Source of the DNA: Bacteroidales bacterium
GTDB lineage: Bacteria; Bacteroidota; Bacteroidia; Bacteroidales; UBA932
Assembly (NCBI GenBank): GCA_017477335.1
Contig: JAFUVY010000015.1
Span: 19,791 to 83,790, forward strand
Direction of reading: 5' to 3'
Length of the DNA stretch: 64,000 bases
Shown: positions 17,499 through 26,107 of the stretch, in pieces
Position numbering within the stretch: position 1 is the stretch's first letter
Layout: the number at the start of each line of letters is the position of its first letter
Notes under the pieces: generated by a model
Seen by the model: only the letters and a program-made list of their open reading frames with translations
The model's database searches: none
Told to the model about the DNA's origin: nothing
Translations under genes and position numbers: made by a program

Positions 17499-20111
17499 AT
17501 GACATCTAAGGAAATCCGGCAGAAGTATCTTGACTTCTTTGCTTCAAAGGGCCATACCGTAGTGCCCTCGGCGCCCATGGTTATCAAGAATGACCCCACC
17601 CTCATGTTCACCAACGCTGGTATGAACCAGTTCAAGGATATTTTCCTTGGCAACACGGCGCCCAAATTCCCCAGGGCGACAGACTCCCAGAAATGCCTGA
17701 GGGTAAGCGGCAAGCATAACGACCTGGAGGCGGTTGGCCATGACGGCCGCCACCACACCATGTTCGAGATGCTGGGTAACTGGAGCTTCGGGGACTATTT
17801 CAAGTCCGAGGCCATTGACTGGGCATGGGAACTTCTCACAGAGGTTTACAAGATAGACAAGACCAAACTGTACGCAACCGTGTTCGAGGGCAGCGCCGAA
17901 GACGGCACCACCCTGGACACCGAGGCTCGCGAAGCCTGGCTGCGTCACCTCCCGGAGGACCACGTCCTTACCGGAAACAAGCACGACAATTTCTGGGAAA
18001 TGGGCGACACCGGCCCCTGCGGCCCCTGCTCGGAGATCCACATCGACCTCCGCTCCGACGAGGAGATTGCCCGCATCCCCGGCCGCGAACTGGTGAATAC
18101 GGACAACGACGAGGTCATTGAAATCTGGAACCTGGTGTTCATGCAGTACGAACGCAAAGCCGACGGCCACCTGGAACCCCTTCCCGCCAACAACATTGAT
18201 ACCGGCATGGGTTTCGAGCGCCTTTGCATGATACTCCAGAACAAGAAGAGCAACTACGAGACGGACGTGTTCAGCGGCCTTATCGGCAAGGTGGAGGAAT
18301 TCTCCGGCCATAAATATGCCGAGGGCGGCAACGTGGAGGTTGCCATGAGGGTCATAGCGGACCACATCCGCGCAATCGCCTTCTCCATTGCTGACGGCCA
18401 GCTGCCCTCCAACGTGAAGGCCGGCTACGTAATCAGGCGCATCCTCCGCCGTGCAGTCCGCTACGGATATACTTTCCTTGGATTCGGCGAACCCTTCCTC
18501 TGCCGTCTCATCCCCCAGCTGGTTGCAGACATGGGCGAGGCCTATCCCGAACTGAAGGCTCAGCAGCAGCTCATCTCCAACGTCATCCGCGAAGAGGAGA
18601 ACGCCTTCCTCCGCACCCTGGACCGCGGTATCCGCATGCTGGAGGACAACATGGCCCGCAACGCGGACACCAAGGTGGTTGCCGGCAAGGACGCTTTTGT
18701 CCTTTACGACACCTACGGCTTCCCCATCGACCTTACGGAACTCATTGCCGCGGAAAAAGGCTATACCGTGGACATCAAGGGCTTCAACGTGGAGCTGGAC
18801 AAGCAGAAAGAGCGTGCCCGCAACGCCACCGCCAACGAGTTTGGTGACTGGATGGTATTCAGGGAGGCCGATGTGGTATTTGAAGGTTATGACACCCTGA
18901 GGGTTGACGGTGCCCGCCTCCTGAAGCAGCGTACCGTAAAGCAGAAGAACAAGGAGTACTTCCAGCTGGTCTTTGACCGCACTCCTTTCTATGCGGAAAT
19001 GGGCGGCCAGGTTGGCGACACCGGTTACATTGAAGGTGAAAACGGCGAACGCATCCAGATCCTGAACACCGTAAAGGAAAACAACCTTACCATACATCTT
19101 GCAGAACGTCTGCCTTCCCACAGCACGCAGAGTTTCTCCCTGGTGGTGGACAATGTTCGCCGCCGCCACATCCAGAACAACCACAGCTGCACGCACCTGC
19201 TGCACCAGGCCCTGAGGGTTGTGCTTGGAACACACGTGGAGCAGAAGGGCTCCTTTGTGGGTCCTGACTACTTCCGCTTTGACTTCTCCCACTTCCAGAA
19301 GATGAGTGACGAGGAGCTCAGGAATGTGGAAATAAGGGTGAACCAGCTCATCCGCTCGGACTTCCCGCTCGTAGAAAAGCGTGACGCCACAATGGACGAG
19401 GCCAAGGCCATGGGCGCCATGGCCCTGTTTGGAGAAAAGTACGGCGACGTGGTACGCGTAGTCCGCTTTGGAGACTCCGTAGAGCTTTGCGGCGGAACCC
19501 ATACGCCCAGAACAGGCACTATAGGCCTGTTCAAGATTGTATCCGAAAGCGCAGTTGCCGCCGGCGTCCGCCGCATAGAGGCCGTCACCGGCGCCAAGGC
19601 TTTGGAGGCAATCCATAACATGGAGGACGTCCTGAAGGGTCTCAAGAACCTTATGAACAATGTGCCTGACCTCCCCGCCGCGATTGAAAAGCTGCTGGCG
19701 GAGAATGCCGAAGCCCACAAGAAACTGGAAGCCGTCGCCTCAGAGAAGGCAGCTGCTCTTGCAGAGAAGCTTTACGCCCGGGCGGAGACCGTGAACGGAA
19801 TCAGGCTCATCCGCTTTGACTCCAGCATAGATCCCCAGATGGCCCGCGTGGTTGCTGCCAACCTTCAGAAGAAGGCGGAAAATCTGGCCCTGGCAGGGGC
19901 TTTCGCCTATGACAACAAGCCCAATCTGCTGCTGATGTATTCCGCAGACCTTGTAGCAAAGGGCAAGAACGCCGGCAAGGACATCCGCGAAGCCGCCAAG
20001 TTCATTCAGGGCGGTGGCGGCGGACAGCCCGCACTTGCTACCGCGGGCGGACGCCTTGTGGAAGGCCTCCCGGAAGCCCTTGAGGCACTTGTAAACATTG
20101 CCGTGAAGTAA
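17499..20111 (+). CDS. alaS: Alanyl-tRNA synthetase
   Basis: The 870-residue class II synthetase charges tRNA-Ala. It shows the N-terminal catalytic signatures ([26 protein letters not shown]-like segment; [13 protein letters not shown]), the editing domain zinc motif [10 protein letters not shown] with CGGTH further on, and the C-terminal DHHA1 region with [14 protein letters not shown]. Full length for the family and no defects. Its stop codon directly abuts the ATG of the downstream LptF/G-Fmt gene, so the two form an operon. Confidence 0.98.
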   Translation: MTSKEIRQKYLDFFASKGHTVVPSAPMVIKNDPTLMFTNAGMNQFKDIFLGNTAPKFPRATDSQKCLRVSGKHNDLEAVGHDGRHHTMFEMLGNWSFGDYFKSEAIDWAWELLTEVYKIDKTKLYATVFEGSAEDGTTLDTEAREAWLRHLPEDHVLTGNKHDNFWEMGDTGPCGPCSEIHIDLRSDEEIARIPGRELVNTDNDEVIEIWNLVFMQYERKADGHLEPLPANNIDTGMGFERLCMILQNKKSNYETDVFSGLIGKVEEFSGHKYAEGGNVEVAMRVIADHIRAIAFSIADGQLPSNVKAGYVIRRILRRAVRYGYTFLGFGEPFLCRLIPQLVADMGEAYPELKAQQQLISNVIREEENAFLRTLDRGIRMLEDNMARNADTKVVAGKDAFVLYDTYGFPIDLTELIAAEKGYTVDIKGFNVELDKQKERARNATANEFGDWMVFREADVVFEGYDTLRVDGARLLKQRTVKQKNKEYFQLVFDRTPFYAEMGGQVGDTGYIEGENGERIQILNTVKENNLTIHLAERLPSHSTQSFSLVVDNVRRRHIQNNHSCTHLLHQALRVVLGTHVEQKGSFVGPDYFRFDFSHFQKMSDEELRNVEIRVNQLIRSDFPLVEKRDATMDEAKAMGAMALFGEKYGDVVRVVRFGDSVELCGGTHTPRTGTIGLFKIVSESAVAAGVRRIEAVTGAKALEAIHNMEDVLKGLKNLMNNVPDLPAAIEKLLAENAEAHKKLEAVASEKAAALAEKLYARAETVNGIRLIRFDSSIDPQMARVVAANLQKKAENLALAGAFAYDNKPNLLLMYSADLVAKGKNAGKDIREAAKFIQGGGGGQPALATAGGRLVEGLPEALEALVNIAVK

Positions 20112-22547
20112 ATGAGTAAACTGGACCGGTTTCTGCTGCGTAGCTTCGTGGGATCGTTTCTGGCGATCTTCGGGATAGTTACGTTCATACTGGTCCTTCA
20201 GTTCTTGTGGCTGTACATTGACGAGCTGGTGGGAAAGGGCCTGGAGTTCAAGGTGATACTTGAATTCATGATGTGGGGCAGTTGTCAGACTCTCCCCCTG
20301 GCCATCCCCCTTGCAACGCTGCTCTCTTCCATGATGACACTGGGTCAGATGGGAGAGCAGTTTGAGCTTACGGCCATGAAGGCTTCCGGCATTTCGCTGG
20401 TTCGCATTTTGGCGCCGATGATTGCGGTGGCCGTAATAATAAGCGTAGGAGCATTCTACATCGGCGACCGGCTCGTTCCCTATTCCATCAACCAGATTTA
20501 CACCATGAGGGACGATATCGGCCGGACAAAATCCGAGATTAAAATCCCTACCGGAACTTTCTACGACGGCATAGAGGGCTATATCCTCAGGGTGGGCAGC
20601 CGGGACGAGGGCGGCATGATGCACGACATCCAGGTGTACGACCACACGGTAGGAAAGGGCAACACCCGCATCACGGTGGCGGACAGCGGCATGATAAAGA
20701 TGTCAAAGAGCAAGGACTACCTTACCTTTGAACTTTACAGCGGCACCAACTATACGGAGAACAACAAACGGCGCTACAGGGATACTACCCTGGCCCTGCA
20801 GAGGCTCCATTTCCAGAAGCAGGGGCTGGTGATACCGCTGGAAAACTACGCTTTCCATCATTCCGATTCCGCCCGTTACGGGGAACAGGTGCGTTCCATG
20901 AGCCTGCACGACCTGCATCACGGGCACGATTCCCTGTCGGCCCTTGTGGACAGTGGTACGGAAAGGCATATAAAGGAGTTCTACAACCAGGCCGGGCTCA
21001 GCTTCACAAAGCAGCTGGACACCACCTGGAAAAACTACGGATCTTCCCTGCCCGTACCGGAGGAATCCAGGTGGAAGGATGACAAGGACAAACTGCGCTC
21101 ACTGGAATCGGCCGCAGCGGCTGCGGGACAGTATGCCGCGGTCCTTCGCTCGCAGAGCATAGATTCCTACGACTACACCAGGCTCATTCACCGTACGGAC
21201 GTGGAGATTTGGAAAAAGTACGCCCAGGCACTGGCATGCCTGCTGCTGTTTTTCATTGGAGCGCCCGTCGGAGCCATCCTCAAAAAGGGCGGCCTGGGCA
21301 CGCCGGCAATCATAAGCATGCTCTTCTTCGTGCTCTACTGGGTGGTGGACATTACCGGGGAGAGGCTGGCCAACAATGGCACCGTGAATGCGTTCCTGGG
21401 CAAGTTCGTATCGGCCTTTGTGCTGGCGCCGATAGGCGGATTCCTGACCGCGAAAGCCGTACAGGACAAGAGCGTGTTCAACCTGGACGGCGGCAAGATA
21501 TGGTTCAGGAGAGTAAAAAGCAAATTAATACGTATGTTCAGAAAGACAAGAATAGTTTACATGGGCACGCCGGAGTTCTCCGTGGGACCTCTGGATGCAC
21601 TCAGGAAGAAAGGATACAATGTGGTTGGCGTGGTTACCGCACCGGACAAGCCCAGCGGACGCGGGCTCAAGGTGAACCAATCGGCCGTAAAGGTTTATGC
21701 CGATGCCAACGGCATCCCTACCCTGCAACCCGAGAAGCTCAAGGACGAGGAATTCCTGAAAGCCCTTGGTGCCTGGAAGGCCGATATGTTTGTGGTGGTG
21801 GGCTTCCGCATGCTGCCGGAGGTGGTCTGGAGAATGCCCAGGCTTGGAACCTTCAACCTGCACGCCGCCCTGCTGCCGCAGTACCGCGGCGCCGCTCCAA
21901 TCAACTGGGCTGTCATTAACGGAGAGAACATAAGCGGTGTCACTACCTTTATGATTGATGCAAAGATAGATACCGGCGGGATTATCCTCAGGAGCGAATG
22001 CCGAATTGAGCCGGACGACACCGCCGGAACCCTGCATGACAAGCTCATGGAGATTGGCTCCGAACTGGTTGTGGAAACGGTAGAGGGCATCATACAGCAC
22101 AATATTGAAACCCGTACGCAGAGGAGCTTCATCCAGGGCGACGAACTTCTGAAGCCTGCTCCCAAGCTCACTCACGAGTTGCAGCACATCCAGTGGGACG
22201 CTCCCACAAAGACAGTGTTCAATCTTATCCGCGGTCTGTCCCCTTACCCCTGCGCCTATACGGAACTGGTAAAGGACGGGAACGCCACCATGCTCAAGAT
22301 TTTCTACGGAGAAATGCGTTACGACCTTCACGCCGCTCCCGGAACGGTGCTCAGCGACGGAAAGAGCTACATCGCAATAGCCACCGCAGACGGTGCGATA
22401 GAACTACGTGACATCCAGCTTGCCGGCAAGAGGCGCATGGATGCAAAGGCTTTCCTTCTTGGCTTCCGTGAACCTGAGAGTTACACTACTTCCGAGGGTA
22501 CTTCCAACGCAGAGCTGGAAAAGGCCAAGCCCATTCCCAATGAGTAG
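20112..22547 (+). CDS. fmt: LptF/LptG-family permease fused to methionyl-tRNA formyltransferase
   Basis: One uninterrupted 811-codon frame joins two proteins. Residues 1-474 are a YjgP/YjgQ-type LPS-export permease: membrane helices near 12-115, a soluble periplasmic domain (about 125-355) and three more helices (about 365-450). Residues 475-811 are a full Fmt: YMGTPEFSVGPL, the catalytic Asn and His in FNLHAALLPQYRGAAPINW, the Asp in KIDTGGII, and a C-terminal OB-type domain. There is an ATG at 21534 exactly at the Fmt start with an AT-rich stretch before it, so separate translation of Fmt is possible. The permease C-terminus is cytoplasmic, so a real fusion would keep Fmt in the correct compartment. 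Confidence 0.88.
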   Translation: MSKLDRFLLRSFVGSFLAIFGIVTFILVLQFLWLYIDELVGKGLEFKVILEFMMWGSCQTLPLAIPLATLLSSMMTLGQMGEQFELTAMKASGISLVRILAPMIAVAVIISVGAFYIGDRLVPYSINQIYTMRDDIGRTKSEIKIPTGTFYDGIEGYILRVGSRDEGGMMHDIQVYDHTVGKGNTRITVADSGMIKMSKSKDYLTFELYSGTNYTENNKRRYRDTTLALQRLHFQKQGLVIPLENYAFHHSDSARYGEQVRSMSLHDLHHGHDSLSALVDSGTERHIKEFYNQAGLSFTKQLDTTWKNYGSSLPVPEESRWKDDKDKLRSLESAAAAAGQYAAVLRSQSIDSYDYTRLIHRTDVEIWKKYAQALACLLLFFIGAPVGAILKKGGLGTPAIISMLFFVLYWVVDITGERLANNGTVNAFLGKFVSAFVLAPIGGFLTAKAVQDKSVFNLDGGKIWFRRVKSKLIRMFRKTRIVYMGTPEFSVGPLDALRKKGYNVVGVVTAPDKPSGRGLKVNQSAVKVYADANGIPTLQPEKLKDEEFLKALGAWKADMFVVVGFRMLPEVVWRMPRLGTFNLHAALLPQYRGAAPINWAVINGENISGVTTFMIDAKIDTGGIILRSECRIEPDDTAGTLHDKLMEIGSELVVETVEGIIQHNIETRTQRSFIQGDELLKPAPKLTHELQHIQWDAPTKTVFNLIRGLSPYPCAYTELVKDGNATMLKIFYGEMRYDLHAAPGTVLSDGKSYIAIATADGAIELRDIQLAGKRRMDAKAFLLGFREPESYTTSEGTSNAELEKAKPIPNE

Positions 22548-23178
22548 GGTCTGTATAGTCTGTGACGGGGAGTTCCCATCAGGCGAGTATCCGCTGTATC
22601 TGCTGGAGTCGGCAGACCGCGTGGTGTGCTGCGACGGGGCCCTGGAGAAAATCCTGCAATGGGGCCGGCGGGAGCCGGACGCCGTGGTAGGAGACATGGA
22701 CACTTTGCCGGAGGATCTGTGCCGGAAGTATTCACATATTATATATAAGGTAGATGAGCAGGACTACAATGACCTTGTAAAGGCCATGCGCTTTGTCCTT
22801 GCCACCTGGCCGGACACCTTGCAGATTGATATTCTGGGGGCATCCGGCATGAGGGAAGACCACACTATAGGCAACTACGGACTGTTGATGGATTTCCCGC
22901 GGATTCTGCCGCTGGGGGACATCTCCGTGGAAATGGTCTCCGACTACGGAACCGCTTTCTGCGTTACGGACAGCTGCGAGTTGCATCTTGGAGAAGGCCG
23001 ACGGATTTCCCTTTTCAGTGCGGACAACAGCCTGAGCCTTCATTCAGAAGGACTTGAGTGGCCCACAGACGGCGTGGTGTTCGACGCCTGGTGGAAAGCC
23101 ACCCTCAACCGCACATCCGCCCCCGTCATCAAACTCAGCTTCTCCCACCCTTCCCGCCTCCTTGTAATCATTGACTGA
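22540..23178 (+). CDS. Thiamine pyrophosphokinase
   Basis: The 212-residue protein transfers pyrophosphate from ATP to thiamine. The catalytic-domain signatures are CDGA in VVCCDGALEKI, VVGDMDTLP, the EDQYNDLVKAM-like segment (DEQDYNDLVKAM) and GASGMREDHTIGN, which equals the family GGRxDHxLGN motif. The C-terminal beta domain (SLFSADNSLSLHSEGLEW) completes the enzyme. The ATG at 22540 overlaps the end of the Fmt frame by eight bases; an upstream in-frame start lies inside fmt and is rejected. Last gene of the alaS transcript. Confidence 0.93.
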   Translation: MSRVCIVCDGEFPSGEYPLYLLESADRVVCCDGALEKILQWGRREPDAVVGDMDTLPEDLCRKYSHIIYKVDEQDYNDLVKAMRFVLATWPDTLQIDILGASGMREDHTIGNYGLLMDFPRILPLGDISVEMVSDYGTAFCVTDSCELHLGEGRRISLFSADNSLSLHSEGLEWPTDGVVFDAWWKATLNRTSAPVIKLSFSHPSRLLVIID

Positions 23179-23267
23179 TTTTCTTTTCCTGACGGCCGCG
23201 GGCCCCTCCCGTTCACAAAGCCACGGGCGGCTATGCCGTCCGAAGCCCTATCCCCTTCCTGACTAAA

Positions 23268-25094
23268 TCAAGACTGGTGTGAGGAGACGGTCATCTCGCA
23301 GGTGGAGCAGTGGAAGCGGAGGGTAAGTTTGCTGCCGGAGTTTAGGAGGAAGAGGGGGGCGGAGGTGCCGGAGCCTTGTTTTGGGCAGAGACCAAGCTCG
23401 TGGCGGACACAGTAGCGGGAACGCATGAGCTCGGCGTCGGGGCTGGGGGAAAGCTCGTAAGCGGGCCTTATGGAGGATGTGCCGCGGGAGCTATACTCAA
23501 TAGCAGAGACTTTGTTTGCCACGTTATATTTGTAATCTACGCTCTCCGGAGAGGAAACGGAAGTGTCTGCATCCCGGTGGCGGAGGGGAAGCATTTGTGG
23601 CAGGATGGCGTCAAGAGACTGCGCGAGTTCCCTTCTTACGGAATTCAGGAAGGATGCGGGAAGTATGGGAATGAATTCCCTGGCATCCACCCGGCCTACG
23701 GTAAATGAGTAAACAGAAGCCTTTTTGCCAATTTGGCTGCAGATGAGAGACTCCATGCGGGCAGGGTCCCGGGCAGGCTCTGCGCCGGCACAGTCAAAGC
23801 TCCGCTCAACCCCTCTGCCGTCTTCCGATACGGCGCGGGCAAGGAGCCGGCCAGGCTCCTGGAAGGATACGGAGACCGAGACGCCTATGAGGCGGGCGGG
23901 GCGGGCGGACGAGAGCATACGGTCAAAGGCCACGCTGGAGTTGCGGTAGATCTTGGTACCGCGGGTAAGATGTTGCGGGACTTTGCAGCGGATGCGGGAG
24001 GCGTCGCAGACATCGGCACGGAAACCAAGTACGCCCTGACCGGGGGCGGAGAAGGCAAGGCCGTCGCCATTGGAAAGGACTGTGCCGGAGGGAATGTCCC
24101 GGAGGATAATCCCGTCCGCCGTCATGCGTTCCACAGTGCCGACGTACTCCCCCATGGACTTAGGGGCATCCATGGAAGACCAGCTTCCACGCTCTCCGTC
24201 AAGGTAAAGTTCCGTGTAACCCCTGTTGAAAGTCTTGGAAAGGTCCGGGACAAAACCGCCGGAGGCGCGCCCGAAGGAGGAACGCCGGTAAAGCCCGGGG
24301 TGTCTTGCGACAAGGGCGTCCAGGGCGTCCGAATATGCCCGTACGGTATTCATCACGTAGTCCATGCCCTTGAGGCGGCCTTCTATCTTGAAGGAGCAGA
24401 TTCCCGCCGATGCCAGATCTTCCAGGCGGAGAAGGAGGTTGTAGTCCTTGAGGGAAAGGAGAGCCTTGCTCCGGACAATGGTCTTTCCGGAGGCGTCCTG
24501 AAGGTCGTAAAGGCTGCGGCAGGGCTGGGCGCATTCTCCCCTGTTGGCGCTGCGGCCGGTAAGGTAACTGGAAAGGTAGCACTGACCGCTGTAGCAAACG
24601 CAGAGAGCCCCGTGGACAAAGAATTCCAGTTCTGCATCCACCGCCTCCCGGACAGCGCGAATCTCCTCCAGGGACATCTGCCTTTCCAGGACCAGGCGGC
24701 CGAAGCCCATGCTTTCCACAAGGCGGGCCTTGTCAGGAGTTTTTACGGCGCACTGGGTGGAAGCGTGAAGTGCCATACGGCCGGACTGCATACGGAGCAC
24801 CGCCGGGTCCTGAACTATAAGGGCATCCACACCGGCATTTTCAAGAGCCTGGACAAGGCGCTCCACCTCCTGGAGCTCCGAATCATACACTATGGTATTT
24901 ACCGTGGCGTAGATACGCACTCCAAAGCGGTGGGCATACTCACACAGGCGGGCGATGTCCTCTACACTGTTTCCGGCGGCGGCACGGGCACCGAAGCCGG
25001 GGCCTGCGATATATACGGCATCGGCACCGCAGTCAATTGCCGCGATGCCGATTTCCGCCGTCCTGGCGGGAGCAAGTAACTCCAGTGCCGTCAA
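23268..25094 (-). CDS. U32-family peptidase-like protein (RlhA/TrhP group)
   Basis: The 608-residue protein begins ELLAPARTAEIGIAAIDCGADAVYIAG, the TIM-barrel start of U32 proteins, and has the Cys cluster CVCYSGQC, then GECAQPCRSLYDL, plus EGRLKGMDYV. Members of this group are now known as RNA hydroxylation factors (for example RlhA on 23S rRNA, TrhP on tRNA) rather than proteases; which RNA is modified here is unknown. The C-terminal half matches the long form of the family, and a last Cys pair (FHCSTCEM) may bind a metal. It lies 3 bases downstream of a TPR protein gene. Confidence 0.9.
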   Translation of the reverse strand: MTALELLAPARTAEIGIAAIDCGADAVYIAGPGFGARAAAGNSVEDIARLCEYAHRFGVRIYATVNTIVYDSELQEVERLVQALENAGVDALIVQDPAVLRMQSGRMALHASTQCAVKTPDKARLVESMGFGRLVLERQMSLEEIRAVREAVDAELEFFVHGALCVCYSGQCYLSSYLTGRSANRGECAQPCRSLYDLQDASGKTIVRSKALLSLKDYNLLLRLEDLASAGICSFKIEGRLKGMDYVMNTVRAYSDALDALVARHPGLYRRSSFGRASGGFVPDLSKTFNRGYTELYLDGERGSWSSMDAPKSMGEYVGTVERMTADGIILRDIPSGTVLSNGDGLAFSAPGQGVLGFRADVCDASRIRCKVPQHLTRGTKIYRNSSVAFDRMLSSARPARLIGVSVSVSFQEPGRLLARAVSEDGRGVERSFDCAGAEPARDPARMESLICSQIGKKASVYSFTVGRVDAREFIPILPASFLNSVRRELAQSLDAILPQMLPLRHRDADTSVSSPESVDYKYNVANKVSAIEYSSRGTSSIRPAYELSPSPDAELMRSRYCVRHELGLCPKQGSGTSAPLFLLNSGSKLTLRFHCSTCEMTVSSHQS

Positions 25095-25097
25095 AAT

Positions 25098-26045
25098 TTA
25101 AAGAGCCCTGAGCTGAGCTTCTGCCTGGGCGCCATACTTGGCGTTGCCCTTGAGCATGTTGTAGTATTCCTTTGCAATTGCCTTGTCGCCGGCCTTCTGG
25201 GCGGTAGCGGCAATGGTGAACTGAATGTCGGCTGCATCCTTTGCGTTAGGCTGAACCTCCAGATACTTCTTGTAAGCATCGATGGCAGCGCTGCTCTTGC
25301 CAGACTTGAGGTTTGCACTGGCCAGGAGCTTGTATGCATTGCCGGAGGGGATATATTCGTTGGATTTCTCCAGGGCCTGGATAGCTTCTGCGTTCTTGCC
25401 GGCCTTGAGGTAAGCCTGACCTTTCTTGAGGTAGCAGTTTGAAAGGAGCTTGGCTGCATTGGCCTGACCAAGGTCGTTTGCCTTCTCGAATGCTGCGATT
25501 GCTCCGTCCAGGTCTCCCGTCTTCATGGTTGCCTGTCCAAGGAGAAGATAGGAAGTGCCGTCTTCCGGATTCTGGGCGATTACGTCGTTCCAGGCGGCTA
25601 TGGCTGCGGTGTAGTCTTCTGCCTTCATGAGGCTGTTGGCCTTCTGCTTGTAAACAGCGGGGATGAGTTCCTTGGCGGACTCAACGTCTTCCGCTACGCC
25701 ATATTCTTCACCTTTGGCGATGGTTTTGTCCAGGAGTGCGAGAGCCTCTTCATACTTTGCATCCCTGATATTTTCCTTTGCAAGGCCAAGGAGAGACTTT
25801 ACGATGAGGTCTTTGCACTGTGCCTTATATTCGTTGAGCTGCTCCAGCTGCTCTGCGTCTTCGGGTTCTTCCACGGCCTCGAAGATACCGAGGGCCTCTG
25901 TGAACTGGTTGCAGGCAAGTTCTTTGTTTTCTGCGAAAGATTCAACGCCGGCCTTAAGGATTTCTACGCCGGCCTGGACATCCTGTCCGAGTGCTGCTGC
26001 GGCAAAAAAGCCGAGAGCTGCAAGTGTAACAAACAATCTCTTCAT
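25098..26045 (-). CDS. Exported TPR-repeat protein
   Basis: The 315-residue protein has a cleavable signal peptide (MKRLFVTLAALGFFAAAALG) and then at least five tetratricopeptide repeats, seen in NSLMKAEDYTAAIAAWNDVI, LGQATMKTGDLDGAIAAFEK, GQAYLKAGKNAEAIQALEKS and ASANLKSGKSSAAIDAYKKY. Such periplasmic or outer-membrane TPR proteins serve as scaffolds; no specific partner is indicated. It ends 3 bases before the U32 gene, so they are probably cotranscribed. A TAAATTTG box (26068-26075, minus strand) lies 22 bases before the start codon and overlaps the divergent promoter of the M16-like gene. Confidence 0.9.
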   Translation of the reverse strand: MKRLFVTLAALGFFAAAALGQDVQAGVEILKAGVESFAENKELACNQFTEALGIFEAVEEPEDAEQLEQLNEYKAQCKDLIVKSLLGLAKENIRDAKYEEALALLDKTIAKGEEYGVAEDVESAKELIPAVYKQKANSLMKAEDYTAAIAAWNDVIAQNPEDGTSYLLLGQATMKTGDLDGAIAAFEKANDLGQANAAKLLSNCYLKKGQAYLKAGKNAEAIQALEKSNEYIPSGNAYKLLASANLKSGKSSAAIDAYKKYLEVQPNAKDAADIQFTIAATAQKAGDKAIAKEYYNMLKGNAKYGAQAEAQLRAL

Positions 26046-26064
26046 CGTTAATAGCGTTTAATTC

Positions 26065-26097
26065 TTGCAAATTTAATAAAAATAAGTTGTAATTTTG
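26065..26097 (+). promoter_or_regulatory. Promoter for the M16-like gene
   Basis: TTG (26065-26067) and TAATTTTG (26090-26097) are 22 bases apart, just before the ATG at 26108. It interlocks with the opposite -7 box of the TPR gene. Confidence 0.5.
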
Positions 26098-26107
26098 CGA
26101 CCGTTAT

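Noticed and set aside
17544-19718. Open frame of 724 codons on the minus strand
   Set aside because: It is antisense to alaS, whose motifs and start are clear.
20112-22547. Pseudogene or frameshift at the permease-Fmt join
   Set aside because: Both parts are full length and in the same frame with all key residues, so no frameshift is needed; a lost stop codon cannot be excluded and is noted in the finding.
23179-23267. Terminator between the convergent thiamine pyrophosphokinase and U32 genes
   Set aside because: GC-rich with a distant GACGGC/GCCGTC match, but no compact stem with a U-run.
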